From assembly GCF_018156225.1 (NCBI RefSeq), contig NZ_JAGTAR010000037.1, forward strand, positions 1-54,756: a stretch of 54,756 nucleotides of DNA, in the 5' to 3' direction. The stretch's first letter is position 1. Each line of letters opens with the position of its first letter. The position numbers were made by a program, and so were the translations under genes. This DNA is from Carboxylicivirga sediminis. Its GTDB lineage: Bacteria > Bacteroidota > Bacteroidia > Bacteroidales > Marinilabiliaceae. This document shows, piece after piece, positions 24,841 to 34,136 of the stretch. The notes beneath the pieces are model-generated. The model was not told where the DNA came from. It did not search any database and saw only the letters and a program-made list of their open reading frames with translations.

Positions 24841-25120
24841 CCAATGGTCATTTGAAAGCTGAATAAGGGCTCCACTAAAATTGAACGCTCATTTGACACA
24901 TGAATGAGCCTTCCATGAAAATTGAAGGGTCATTCTATATCAGAATAAACGCTCTGTGTATATTGGATGGTCGTTTGATAACTGAATGAGCGGTCCATGG
25001 AAATTGGACGATCGTTTGACAGTTGAATGAGCGCTCCATGAAATCTGAACGGTCATTTTATAACTTAATAAGCGCTCAATTGAATTTGAACAGTCAATCG
25101 ACATCTGATTGAGACCTTTT
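24841..25120. repeat. 41-bp tandem repeat array (about 6-7 units)
   Basis: The motif TGAATGAG and its variants recur with the G at 24861, 24902, 24943, 24984, 25025, 25066 and 25107, an exact 41-bp spacing. Each unit has two related halves of about 20-21 bp: one around TGAATGAGCGCTCCATGAAA, the other around TTGAACGGTCATTTGA. The palindrome GAGCGCTC occurs in the best-conserved half. Units are 60-80 percent alike by eye. 41 is not a multiple of 3 and no open frame runs through. It has no constant-repeat/variable-spacer pattern, so it is not CRISPR. Confidence 0.85.
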
Positions 25121-25136
25121 AATCCATAAACATATA

Positions 25137-25170
25137 AATGCCACAGCTCAAAATGAACTGTGGCATTCTT
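25137..25170. terminator. Bidirectional terminator
   Basis: AATGCCACAG (25137-25146) pairs with CTGTGGCATT (25158-25167) around an 11-nt loop, followed on the plus strand by CTTTTATT. It lies between the speAB/repeat region and the minus-strand lipoprotein gene and could serve both. Confidence 0.65.
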
Positions 25171-25188
25171 TTATTAATACACTATGGC

Positions 25189-25869
25189 TTAATCAGCATA
25201 CACCAGCAATTTTGATTGCTCAATATTGCGTATGATCTGCTGATACAATTGTTCGTTTTCTGTTTTGCTAACCACTACAATCCCATCTTCATTGGCTATG
25301 CCTGACGAGAACTCAACACTTTTAAACCACTCATTAAGTTTAAACTCCATAACAATGTTGATGTTCTCACCCTCAATTACTTCAAATAGGTAAGCCTGAC
25401 CAACATCTTCGGCCTCAGCCTCAGCCTCAAAATCAATATCCTCATCGGCCATAAATACGAAATCAATTGAATTTTCGTCATCAATGTACTGACTACCGGC
25501 CACCTGAATATTTGGTGATACATCATCATCTAACTCCACTTCTACTTCTTCATATTTACCTGGTAGCAGATAAGCAGTCGGGATTTTGGGCTGACTAATA
25601 CCGGTCAACAAATCAATTGCAAATGGGCCTTCAAAATCAACATCAAAATCATCACCATCAATTTCCAATGACTCAAATTCAACCTCTTCAACATGTATTG
25701 TCGCCTCTGCGAAGGTTATTTCGTAAGCCGTTTTAAGGTTCACAGCTGATGATTTCATCAACAATGTAGCGTTTTTTGATTCAGGAGATTGGTTATCATC
25801 ATCTGAACAAGCTAATACACCCAGCGTAAGCAAAGCCAATACACTTAGGTTGATAAAATTATTCTTCAT
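25189..25869 (-). CDS. Acidic lipoprotein, DUF4382-like
   Basis: The 226-aa protein starts with a lipoprotein signal (NLSVLALLTLGVLACSDDD; lipobox LACS) and has an acidic tether rich in Asp and Asn after the Cys, a pattern linked with surface export of lipoproteins in this phylum. The mature part is beta-rich (YEITFAEATIHVEEVEFESL, AYLLPGKYEEVEVELDDD) and resembles DUF4382 carbohydrate-binding-like proteins. It is extremely Asp/Glu-rich (DVDFEGPF, ADEDIDFEAEAEAEDVG), which suggests calcium or cation binding. Function unknown; single-gene unit. Confidence 0.7.
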   Translation of the reverse strand: MKNNFINLSVLALLTLGVLACSDDDNQSPESKNATLLMKSSAVNLKTAYEITFAEATIHVEEVEFESLEIDGDDFDVDFEGPFAIDLLTGISQPKIPTAYLLPGKYEEVEVELDDDVSPNIQVAGSQYIDDENSIDFVFMADEDIDFEAEAEAEDVGQAYLFEVIEGENINIVMEFKLNEWFKSVEFSSGIANEDGIVVVSKTENEQLYQQIIRNIEQSKLLVYAD

Positions 25870-25980
25870 ACTAAATCAGTTTTAACGCGAAGTGATTATC
25901 AAAGCCTGTGCCATATATTACGTCATTAACGTTCATTGGCTTTTATTAATGGATAATGCTTAATGAACTACCTGATCTAC

Positions 25981-26391
25981 TTACGAATTATCTTCACTAA
26001 AGTGCTCCATATCATTTAAATGCAGATCGAGCGCCCTTACCGATATCTTTATTTCCCAGCCCGATAGCAACAGGGAGATAATTAAAAGAAGTAATCCCAA
26101 TCCGAAAGCATAGGCTGCCGGTAGAAACACCTCGATATAGATCAGGAACATGGATAAGACACAAAACATGAGACTGGCCACCCCAAGCAGCTGCATATTC
26201 TTAATCAGGTACAGGCGTTTGCGCAGGTTCATTATCTGATCTAGTAATACCTGATCGGGGTTGGCTTTCAACTTTTCGTATAGCTGACGAACCAGGCTGG
26301 CATAGCCCAGAAAACGGTTGGTATAAGCTAATAAAATCAATGACACCGCAGAAAACAGCAGGGCCGGCGTTGTTAATGTTAAGGCTTCCAT
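25981..26391 (-). CDS. DUF2721 family membrane protein
   Basis: The 136-aa inner-membrane protein matches DUF2721. An N-terminal span (TTPALLFSAVSLILLAYTNR) is followed by a conserved cytosolic helix (QIMNLRKRLYLIKNMQLL) and two further spans (GVASLMFCVLSMFLIYIEVF and the segment after AAYAFGLGLLLLIISLLLSG). It ends with the charged LDLHLNDME. The family has no assigned function. It stands alone, with about 110 bp on the downstream side and 197 bp to the HAD gene. Confidence 0.75.
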   Translation of the reverse strand: MEALTLTTPALLFSAVSLILLAYTNRFLGYASLVRQLYEKLKANPDQVLLDQIMNLRKRLYLIKNMQLLGVASLMFCVLSMFLIYIEVFLPAAYAFGLGLLLLIISLLLSGWEIKISVRALDLHLNDMEHFSEDNS

Positions 26392-26588
26392 AATTATATA
26401 TTTTATTAGGGAGAAACCAAGGCCTGAAGGGCTTTGTTCGACATTGGAGTTGTTTTTAACAAAGTTTTAGAAAGACGAGAGACCGATGAAGGAAAGCAGA
26501 AAGCAGATGACAGAAGAAACAAAATTTTAAAAATACATTATCCGACATGGGTATAACTGATTGCTAGCTGGTAGCCTCAGTTATCTCT

Positions 26589-27287
26589 TCAAAAAACCAA
26601 CTCCGGTAACTGCTTTATAGATGTCAGTTCATAGAACTGATTGGAGACGATCTCTTCAGTCACCAACTCATGATGCCAGGTGGTATGAAACGGAATATGT
26701 GCACCCCACCCGCCACATTCCAAAATTGGCAATACATCTGACTTGAGCGAATTACCTACCATAAGCACTTGCTTGGGCTGACAGTCAAGGTGAGCTATTA
26801 ATGATCGATAGGCCTCTGTATGTTTATCGCTCATCACCTCTATGTGATGGAAATAACTGCCCAATCCGGATTTTTCCAGTTTCCGCTCCTGATCCAGTAA
26901 ATCGCCTTTTGTGGCTACTATCAGCTTATAATGTCCATGTAACTGCTGCAATACCTCTTCCACGCCTTCAAGTAACACAACCGGCTTTTTCAGCATCTCT
27001 TTGCCCAGGTCAATTAATTCGCTAGTTTGGCGCGCCGTAATGCGAAAACCAGATAAGAGCTGGGCTGTTTCAATCAGTGATAAAATAAAGGCCTTAATAC
27101 CATAACCGTACACCGGCATATTAGCCATCTCTACTTCGTATAAAATTCGAAGCACCTCGTCCCGGCCAGCATAGTCTTTTATCAGTTCCGCAAATTGATT
27201 TTCGGCCTCTCTGAAGAAGGTTTCATTTTCCCAGAGTGTATCATCCGCATCAAAAGCAATCACTTTTATTCCCGGTATCTTATTCAT
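26589..27287 (-). CDS. HAD superfamily hydrolase
   Basis: The 232-aa cytosolic protein has the HAD motifs in order: motif [17 protein letters not shown] (nucleophile Asp and general-acid Asp), motif [18 protein letters not shown] (Thr), a Lys of motif III in this region or in [11 protein letters not shown], and motif [20 protein letters not shown] (Asp). The cap is helical and lies between motifs I and II, as in subfamily IA. Substrate unknown. It is divergent from the SUI1 gene. Confidence 0.88.
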   Translation of the reverse strand: MNKIPGIKVIAFDADDTLWENETFFREAENQFAELIKDYAGRDEVLRILYEVEMANMPVYGYGIKAFILSLIETAQLLSGFRITARQTSELIDLGKEMLKKPVVLLEGVEEVLQQLHGHYKLIVATKGDLLDQERKLEKSGLGSYFHHIEVMSDKHTEAYRSLIAHLDCQPKQVLMVGNSLKSDVLPILECGGWGAHIPFHTTWHHELVTEEIVSNQFYELTSIKQLPELVF

Positions 27288-27340
27288 ACGCTACTATAAA
27301 GAATGGTTCGTAGAATTTAAACTAATCCTTCGTTTGTTAT

Positions 27341-27348
27341 TACATTTG
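27341..27348 (+). promoter_or_regulatory. Candidate -7 element for the SUI1 gene
   Basis: TACATTTG fits the TAnnTTTG consensus, 18 bp before the ATG at 27367. Its position argues that translation starts at 27367 and not at the upstream in-frame codon at 27334. Confidence 0.45.
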
Positions 27349-27366
27349 CAAAAACACATTACAAAG

Positions 27367-27717
27367 ATGGCAAAGAAAAAGAAGTGGAAAAACCTGGATG
27401 GCGTAGTTTTCTCAACCAATCAGGATTTTGATTACCAATATAACGAGGATGAACAGGAAGAAACGCTTGATCCTCAGGAACAGGATTTACGAGTGATGCT
27501 TGACAAGAAACAACGTGGTGGAAAAAAAGTAACCCTGATAACCGGCTTTATTGGCAATGAAGATGACCTGAAAGAGCTGGGTAAAATGCTTAAAAGTAAA
27601 TGCGGCGTTGGTGGCTCTGCCAAGAATGGTGAGATATTGATACAGGGTGATTTTAGAGATAAAGTAGTTGAGTTACTTAAAAACGATGGCTACAAAGTCA
27701 AAAAATCCGGTGGTTAA
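27367..27717 (+). CDS. SUI1/eIF1-like translation factor (YciH family)
   Basis: From the ATG at 27367 the protein is 116 aa: a Lys-rich start ([18 protein letters not shown]), an acidic stretch of about 30 residues, then the SUI1 domain (about 45-113) with [40 protein letters not shown] and [17 protein letters not shown]. YciH/SUI1 proteins bind the small ribosomal subunit and influence start-site fidelity. Single-gene unit; a bidirectional terminator follows. Confidence 0.9.
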   Translation: MAKKKKWKNLDGVVFSTNQDFDYQYNEDEQEETLDPQEQDLRVMLDKKQRGGKKVTLITGFIGNEDDLKELGKMLKSKCGVGGSAKNGEILIQGDFRDKVVELLKNDGYKVKKSGG

Positions 27718-27734
27718 TCACCTGATTAAGAACA

Positions 27735-27772
27735 AAACCGTTCCTGTCAAACATTAACTACAGGAACGGTTT
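27735..27772. terminator. Bidirectional terminator between SUI1 and the efflux operon
   Basis: AAACCGTTCCTGT (27735-27747) and ACAGGAACGGTTT (27760-27772) form a perfect 13-bp stem with a 12-nt loop between two converging genes. Confidence 0.85.
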
Positions 27773-27792
27773 ATTACATATCTCACGCTTTA

Positions 27793-28971
27793 TCAGTTTA
27801 TCTGGAAAGCATTCATTTGTGCCACACTCAGGTAATAATCCAGTTCGGCATTAAGCGCATTTTCCACAGCCTCATAGTAAATACCTAACTCCATCATATA
27901 TTCCAGAATACTTATCTCCCCATTTTCAAGGGCTATCTGCAGCAATTCAGTATTGTTCAGTGCATCCATGGCACTTCGGTAATCTGCAGCAACAGCCTGC
28001 ATGTTACCGGCTTTTAAATAAATTGCTTTTAACCCGTGATAAAGTTGTAAACGCGTATCAGCCATCTGATTTTCTAATGCCAGTGTAGTTAGCCTGGCTT
28101 CTTTTACTGTATTCTTATTTTCCCACAACGGAATCGTTAATCCTACATTTACCCCGCGGAATTTATCTACAGCGCCCGTTTCGGCACTATAGCCACCTGT
28201 TAGTTTAGGCAAGGACATCGCTTTGTTTAGCTTCTCATTATATCGGTTAGCTTCCAGTCCATCTTGCAAACTACCAAGTACCGGTATGATATCGGCATTA
28301 GCATTAAACCAGTCATCGTAATTTTCGGGTAGTTGCGCTAATGGCCAAAACTTTGTGTTAAACTCAATAGCTATTCCACCATTGATTTGCTGCAGCTGCT
28401 CTTCCTGCAATTGCTTGTCGGACTGAATCCGGGCAAGAGCATTGCGGGCATTAAGCAAATTAATATTGGCCTTGTTTAGCTCCAATATATTGGCATCCCC
28501 TTCATCAAACTTCAGCTGGTAAGCCTTCGCAATCTGTTCAGCATGCTTCAATCGCTTCTGAAACTCCTCTTCCAGTGCATTCTGGTAGATCAACCTGTAT
28601 AGGATCTGCTGAGCAGAGAGCATCACTCTATTATAAGCATGGAGGTATTGCATTTCGGCCTGCTCATTAAGATTTTCTCTCATTTGCCTGCGATAGCGAT
28701 AAGCAGTAGGAAAGTCAAAACTCTGTCTGACATGAAACTCCTGCTTATTACCCAACTGGCTGGTATTACCCCACTGGTAGATGTACTCCACTTCAGGATT
28801 GGAGGGATTCATCCCAGTTTTATTGCCCATAATAAGCGCGTCAGTTTGTGCCCGCAGCGATTTCAACATCAGATTATTCAGCTCAACCTGCTCAATCAAC
28901 TGCGGAATGGAATTTTGACCTGCCAGGTGTATAGATACCAATAGTAAGTTTAAAATTAATAAACGCTTCAT
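27793..28971 (-). CDS. TolC-family outer-membrane metal efflux channel (CusC/CzcC-like)
   Basis: The 392-aa protein starts with a signal peptide (MKRLLILNLLLVSIHLAGQN). It has the two helical TolC repeats (IPQLIEQVELNNLMLKSLRA; later KAYQLKFDEGDANILELNKA, the conserved GE/DxxxLELNxA-type segment; then VGLTIPLWENKNTVKEARL and ALENGEISILEYMMELGIYY). The product would form the outer-membrane duct of a tripartite heavy-metal pump. The start overlaps the stop of the RND pump gene by 4 bp (ATGA type). It is slightly shorter than typical CusC/CzcC proteins, as is common in Bacteroidota. Confidence 0.85.
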   Translation of the reverse strand: MKRLLILNLLLVSIHLAGQNSIPQLIEQVELNNLMLKSLRAQTDALIMGNKTGMNPSNPEVEYIYQWGNTSQLGNKQEFHVRQSFDFPTAYRYRRQMRENLNEQAEMQYLHAYNRVMLSAQQILYRLIYQNALEEEFQKRLKHAEQIAKAYQLKFDEGDANILELNKANINLLNARNALARIQSDKQLQEEQLQQINGGIAIEFNTKFWPLAQLPENYDDWFNANADIIPVLGSLQDGLEANRYNEKLNKAMSLPKLTGGYSAETGAVDKFRGVNVGLTIPLWENKNTVKEARLTTLALENQMADTRLQLYHGLKAIYLKAGNMQAVAADYRSAMDALNNTELLQIALENGEISILEYMMELGIYYEAVENALNAELDYYLSVAQMNAFQIN

Positions 28972-31900
28972 AACAAACCTCCTTTCGCTTCACTAGCTGA
29001 TTTTCTTTTTTGTAACAGGTAATACACAATTGGTATCACATACATATTTAATAAAGTAGAAGTGAGCAGACCGCCCAATATGACTTTAGCCATCGGGCTT
29101 TGTATTTCGTTTCCGGGTTGATCGCCATTAAGCGCCAATGGTATCAGGGCCAGTGCAGCTGTAAGAGCTGTCATGAGTATCGGATTTAAACGATCAACCG
29201 AACCATGTACCACCAGATCAGTTAATCCCAACTTATCCGTCTTCATGTGCTGATAATTGGATATCAGCAATATGCCATTACGCGTAGCAATACCAAACAG
29301 GGTAATAAATCCGATGATAGCAGGAATACTAACAATACCCGATGTGAACTTAATGGCAAATACACCTCCAATCAAAGCCAGTGGCAGGTTTATAAGTATA
29401 ATAGCCGCCAACTGCATGTTTTTAAATTCCTGATACAGCAAGAGGAAGATAATACAGATTGCCATAAAAGACGTCAACATCAGTGTTTGCGATGCTTTTG
29501 CTTCACTCTCAAATTGCCCGCCATACTCTATGCGGTAGCCATCAGGCAGACTTACTTTTTGCTTCACCTTTTCCCTGATATCATTTACCACACTTCTTAA
29601 ATCACGTTCAGCCACATTCGCAGATACGACCAGCTTGCGCTGCACATTTTCCCTGGTGATAATACCAGGACCTGCTGCAGAGCTGATATGAGCCACTTCT
29701 TCGAGTGGCACTTTTTTGCCATCACCGGCATCAATCAAAGCCTTCTTTAACCCTTCAATTGAATTGGTATAATCATGATTGAAGCGTAACAACAGATCAT
29801 AACTCTGCTGTCCTTCATATATGTCAGCCAGCTTTTCTCCGGCAAAAGCCACATCTACAAATTCATTGAACTCATTAAGTGTGATACCATACATGGCCAG
29901 CTTTCCTCTATCAGCCTTAATCTGAATCTGCGGAACTTCGGTTTGTTGTTCAACATTTACATCCACCAATCCTTCAATATCACTTATTGCTGCCTTAAGC
30001 TGGTTACCTAACACAAACAGTTGATTTAAATCCTGCCCAAACAGCTTTATGGCAATATTAGCTCGTGTGCCCGACAACATATGATCAATGCGGTGCCCCA
30101 ATGGCTGGCCAACAGTAGTGGCTACTCCAGGCACATTAGCCAGCCGATGACGTACTTCAGCCATAAAAGCCTCCTGCCCACGTTCACCAACAATAAAATT
30201 AACATCAATCTCTGCACTATTGGTTGTTTGTGAGTGCTCATCCAGTTCTCCACGCCCAGTACGACGAGCTGTACTGGTGACCTCAGGTATATCCAGCAAT
30301 TCGGTTTCGATGAGATTACCAAGTTCATTACTCTTCTCTAAAGAAACACCAGGCTGACTGACAGCTGAGATAGTAAGGGCACCTTCGTTAAATTCAGGTA
30401 AAAAGCTACGTCCCATAGTGCCTAATACACCCATTGATATAACAAACACTATAACAGACACTATCAGAAATCCTGCTTTATGCCTCAACGCCCAATGCAA
30501 TGATGCCTGATAGCCGTTTTGTAGAAATCGCGTTAAGCGACTGTCTTTTTCTTTACGGTTCAAATAATTATCGCCCGTCAACAATAAGCGACACAATAGA
30601 GGAGTAATTGTCATGGCTATGATTAGCGACATGAACAGTGCAACAATATAAGCAATACCCAGTGGTCGTAACATACGCCCTTCCATACCAGATAAGAAGA
30701 ATAACGGCACAAACGCCACTATAATAATCAACGTCGCATTTAATATGGAAGCCCTTATCTCTTTCGATGCTTCATAAACGATTGTAAGCGTTGATTCACG
30801 TTTTTCTTTGGCCAACTGATGATTCTGTCGCAGGCGTTTGTATACATTCTCAACATCAATAATGGCATCATCTACCAACGAACCAATGGCAATGGCCATA
30901 CCACCAAGGCTCATTGTATTTATGTTCAGGTTCAGGTACTTCAACGTGATCACTGCGCCCAGCAGAGACAAAGGAATGGCCAGTAATGAAATTACTGTGG
31001 TTCTGAAGCTTCCTAAAAACAAAAACAGGATGATAACAACAAACACCCCCCCCTCAATAAGAGCGCGTTGCACATTGTTTACTGATGTTTCAATAAAATC
31101 AGCCTGGCGAAATATTTTTGTATCCAGCCTGACATCAGCGGGTAAGGTTTCTGACAGTGTCTGCAGGTTAGCTTCAATCCTCTCGGTTAATTCGAGTGTA
31201 TTGGTATTTGGTTGCTTTGATATTGACAAAATTACCGCCGGTGTAGCATTCTGAGAAGCATACCCCATCTTGACAGCAGGCTCTATAACAACATCAGCCA
31301 CATCATATACGTACACAGGCTGCCCGTTATTTTGTCTGATAAGCGAATTACCCAATACCACAAGGTCATTACTCCGCCCGACTCCGCGAACAACATATTC
31401 ATTACCATATTCCCGAATAACTCCTCCGGTACTATTTTGGCTAATACCACGACACACATTGGCCAGTTCATCTAATGTCACACCATAATGCATCATCTTA
31501 TGCGGATCGGCCAGTACTTTATACTGTTTATAGTCACCACCAATAATTGTTACCTGAGAAACTCCACCGGTTGCCAGCAACAAAGGCTTCACCTGCCAAT
31601 CGGCAATTGTCCTCAATGTCATCTTATCCGTACTATCAGATTGCAAACCTATAAACAGGATTTCCCCCATAACACTTGACTGAGGTGCCAGAACCGGCTG
31701 AGAAATACCCAGTGGCAGTTGACCAGCCAAAGTTACCAGCTTCTCACTGACAATCTGCCTTGCCCTAAACACATCTGTTCCCCAATCGAACTCAACCCAT
31801 ACAAACGAAAAGCCATGTGAACTGGCCGAACGTACTCTTCTCACATCAGTAGCCCCATTTACCGCCGTCTCAATTGGGAATGTCACCAGTCGCTCAACCT

Positions 31901-32078
31901 CTTCAGCTGCCATGCCATGGGCATCGGTCATCACCACCACTGTAGGGGCAGTCAGATCCGGGAATACATCCACATCCATATTGTTGGCCGTATACAGGCC
32001 ACCCAACATTAAGATAGCTGCCCCCAACAGCACCATAAGCTTATTGTGGAGCGAAAATTTTATGATCGTATCTAACAT
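28968..32078 (-). CDS. Heavy-metal efflux RND pump (CusA/CzcA-like)
   Basis: This 1036-aa inner-membrane pump has the full RND layout: a first span near LVLLGAAILML-like residues 14-27, two large periplasmic loops, and twelve spans. HME-RND features include GSLVDDAIIDVENVYKRLR (proton-relay Asp pair in TM4), PLGHRIDHMLSGTRANIAIK, and GITTLNEF-like porter segments (GITLNEFNEFVDVAFAGEKL). The family exports Cu/Ag or Co/Zn/Cd from the periplasm. The His-rich companions favour Zn, Co or Cu, but the metal cannot be fixed from sequence. It lies 11 bp after the adaptor gene and overlaps the TolC-type gene. Confidence 0.92.
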   Translation of the reverse strand: MLDTIIKFSLHNKLMVLLGAAILMLGGLYTANNMDVDVFPDLTAPTVVVMTDAHGMAAEEVERLVTFPIETAVNGATDVRRVRSASSHGFSFVWVEFDWGTDVFRARQIVSEKLVTLAGQLPLGISQPVLAPQSSVMGEILFIGLQSDSTDKMTLRTIADWQVKPLLLATGGVSQVTIIGGDYKQYKVLADPHKMMHYGVTLDELANVCRGISQNSTGGVIREYGNEYVVRGVGRSNDLVVLGNSLIRQNNGQPVYVYDVADVVIEPAVKMGYASQNATPAVILSISKQPNTNTLELTERIEANLQTLSETLPADVRLDTKIFRQADFIETSVNNVQRALIEGGVFVVIILFLFLGSFRTTVISLLAIPLSLLGAVITLKYLNLNINTMSLGGMAIAIGSLVDDAIIDVENVYKRLRQNHQLAKEKRESTLTIVYEASKEIRASILNATLIIIVAFVPLFFLSGMEGRMLRPLGIAYIVALFMSLIIAMTITPLLCRLLLTGDNYLNRKEKDSRLTRFLQNGYQASLHWALRHKAGFLIVSVIVFVISMGVLGTMGRSFLPEFNEGALTISAVSQPGVSLEKSNELGNLIETELLDIPEVTSTARRTGRGELDEHSQTTNSAEIDVNFIVGERGQEAFMAEVRHRLANVPGVATTVGQPLGHRIDHMLSGTRANIAIKLFGQDLNQLFVLGNQLKAAISDIEGLVDVNVEQQTEVPQIQIKADRGKLAMYGITLNEFNEFVDVAFAGEKLADIYEGQQSYDLLLRFNHDYTNSIEGLKKALIDAGDGKKVPLEEVAHISSAAGPGIITRENVQRKLVVSANVAERDLRSVVNDIREKVKQKVSLPDGYRIEYGGQFESEAKASQTLMLTSFMAICIIFLLLYQEFKNMQLAAIILINLPLALIGGVFAIKFTSGIVSIPAIIGFITLFGIATRNGILLISNYQHMKTDKLGLTDLVVHGSVDRLNPILMTALTAALALIPLALNGDQPGNEIQSPMAKVILGGLLTSTLLNMYVIPIVYYLLQKRKSASEAKGGLL

Positions 32079-32089
32079 AGCCTGCCCTC

Positions 32090-33595
32090 CTAATGTACAT
32101 GCCCGGCATGGGCGTCAACAGTATTGGATACAGCTGCCAGCTTCACCAAAGTAGCTCCTTTGGTTACAATACGCTCCCCGCCTGTCAAACCCGCTTGGAT
32201 AACACAATTCCGGCCATCACTTTTTCCAGGCTTTACCTGTTGGCGTTCGAACAGTTCAGGTGTTAACTGCACGTATACAAAAAATAAACCTTGAATCTCA
32301 ACGAGGGCAGTTTCCGGGACAACTAACTCTTCATTTGTTTCATCAGATTTCAAGTACACGTTTACAAAACCACTACTTAAAAGCTCTTGATTGTAGTCAA
32401 CTTCAATGGTGACAGGTAATAGATAAGCCTCTTCATTAATTGATTGGGCAACAGAAACAATACGCCCGTTTAAATCCTGCAGCTTATACACCTTTCCGCC
32501 ATTCGTTTCGATGGTAGCGTCATTAATGGCAGACAGTTCGGCCACCTTACTTAGTCTTACCATTGCGGTTAACAGCATTCGTTTATTTTCAACCATAGTA
32601 AATAAGGGTGTACCGGCCGATACAAACTCTCCATTCTGTACATGAACCGCATGAACGAATCCTTTACCGGGAGCCTGCACCTTCTCACCCGTTGTTCCAA
32701 TAGCACTTTGAAGATTATTCCATTGTGTTGATGCCTTTTCATAACGCGCCTTTGACTCAAGCAGTGAGCGTTCCGAAACGATTTTTTTCTCATACAAGCG
32801 CCTATCCCTGTCATAATCAGATTTCGCAGTCTCATATTCCACTTTGGCCTCTTGCAGGCGCAGAACAGAATTATTCTCCGTTAAACCTTGTCCGGCGATA
32901 GTAAGTGCCCATTCCCCTTTGTTCAGTTTTTGACCAATAGATATAATATCGGAGGTAAACTGAATAACACCTGATGATTTGGCCACCACAATTCGCTGAT
33001 TAATGGGCGATGCACTTACTTTAGCCGGCACCTTTATAACAGCACCAAAAGGGATGCGTTGCACCTGCCGGGTTTCAAACTCAACCTTCCATGATTGTTC
33101 CTTAGTAAATGCAATGGCATTGGGTGATGAAGGCAGATCTTCTTCTGCCAGGTGAACAGCATCGTGTTCATTAGAATATACTTTTACATCAGGAATAAGC
33201 ACCTGATGCACTGCCCCATCCTTATTAAATTCAAACCGGAGTTGCCCCGCACCAGCGGTTGTTGGTTGAATTACAACTTTGAATATACCCTGCTGAACAG
33301 GTGATTCACTTTTAACCCTCACACCTTTTGCTCCAATAACTAGTGATATCGTTACATCCTGAATATCAACAGGCTTAAACGACTTTAGGTCCGTTATATG
33401 CACAATCAGCTGCGAATTAGCACCAACAGCTAAAGGTTGTGCATCTACAAAAATCTCCACACTCTCTGAATAACCGGTGTATGGAATAGTCATATCATCA
33501 TGACTATGTGTATCATGTGTTGACTTGGAACTGTTGCTACAGGCTGATAAGATAAACGCCATCAACAGGTACCCAATTATATAATGTATTTTCAT
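32090..33595 (-). CDS. RND periplasmic adaptor lipoprotein (CusB/CzcB-like)
   Basis: The 501-aa membrane-fusion protein has a lipobox (FILSACSN, Cys19) and a His-rich segment just after it (HDTHSHDD). An N-terminal Ig-like domain of about 100 residues (VEIFVDAQPLAVGANSQLIV) precedes the adaptor. The adaptor core has barrel-sandwich halves (VVAKSSGVIQFTSDIISIGQ, VQAPGKGFVHAVHVQNGEFV), a helical hairpin (EAKVEYETAKSDYDRDRRLY) and a beta-barrel/MP domain. It ends with a His-containing tail (VDAHAGHVH), another metal-ligand cluster. It bridges the RND pump and outer-membrane channel encoded next to it. Confidence 0.9.
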   Translation of the reverse strand: MKIHYIIGYLLMAFILSACSNSSKSTHDTHSHDDMTIPYTGYSESVEIFVDAQPLAVGANSQLIVHITDLKSFKPVDIQDVTISLVIGAKGVRVKSESPVQQGIFKVVIQPTTAGAGQLRFEFNKDGAVHQVLIPDVKVYSNEHDAVHLAEEDLPSSPNAIAFTKEQSWKVEFETRQVQRIPFGAVIKVPAKVSASPINQRIVVAKSSGVIQFTSDIISIGQKLNKGEWALTIAGQGLTENNSVLRLQEAKVEYETAKSDYDRDRRLYEKKIVSERSLLESKARYEKASTQWNNLQSAIGTTGEKVQAPGKGFVHAVHVQNGEFVSAGTPLFTMVENKRMLLTAMVRLSKVAELSAINDATIETNGGKVYKLQDLNGRIVSVAQSINEEAYLLPVTIEVDYNQELLSSGFVNVYLKSDETNEELVVPETALVEIQGLFFVYVQLTPELFERQQVKPGKSDGRNCVIQAGLTGGERIVTKGATLVKLAAVSNTVDAHAGHVH

Positions 33596-33768
33596 GTGTA
33601 TACTTTACTTCAATTGTCACATGAAACTCGCCTATAGAATAATCGTCTTCATCGCTAAAAACTCCTAGTTATGGCTCGTTTCATCAAAACATCTTTTAAT
33701 TCAATCTTTGTCGTGTGTAAAGCAAACTTAAAACAGGTACAAATCCTGCTTAAGTTTGCTAATACCTT

Positions 33769-34053
33769 CTACTCGTGTGAATGATCATGAGCATGATCGT
33801 GATCATGGCCATGGTCGTGATCGTGATCCTCTTCCGATTTTGTTACGCTGTCACAACTATCTTTGGCACATTCAGCAGAGCAACCTTTCTCTTTCACTTC
33901 GAAAGTTTCCTGCTGAGGAGCTGCATGCTCATGTGCCCCATGAACGGTTCCGTCTTCATGAACATGAGTACCTTCTTTGTTATCTGCTTTTTTGGTTCCA
34001 CACGATGATAGAATTAAGGCTGATACAGCCAGAATAAATAGTAATTTCTGCAT
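33769..34053 (-). CDS. His-rich metal-binding lipoprotein
   Basis: Starting at the ATG at 34053 gives a 94-aa lipoprotein (MQKLLFILAVSALILSSCG, lipobox SSCG). A longer frame from 34095 has no signal-like start and is not used. The mature chain holds EGTHVHEDGTVHGAHEHAA, a Cys pair in KEKGCSAECAKDSCDSV, and a C-terminal run of alternating His and Asp (about 20 residues). This is a metal sponge or chaperone typical of zinc/cobalt/copper resistance loci. It lies between the second His-rich gene and the adaptor gene on the same strand. Confidence 0.85.
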   Translation of the reverse strand: MQKLLFILAVSALILSSCGTKKADNKEGTHVHEDGTVHGAHEHAAPQQETFEVKEKGCSAECAKDSCDSVTKSEEDHDHDHGHDHDHAHDHSHE

Positions 34054-34136
34054 GATTAAAAGATTGAATGTTAGTAAATAGAAAGTTGCAACCATCCTAT
34101 ATTGAATACAATGGTTGATAATTTTTTAGAAACAAA

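Noticed and set aside
24841-25120. CRISPR array
   Set aside because: There is no constant repeat alternating with unique spacers; all positions drift alike, and no cas genes are in the window.
27334-27366. Upstream start for the SUI1 protein
   Set aside because: A TAnnTTTG promoter element lies inside this stretch, so it is upstream of or at the transcription start.
34054-34095. Longer start of the His-rich lipoprotein
   Set aside because: The lipoprotein signal begins at the ATG at 34053; the extension would place extra hydrophobic residues before it.
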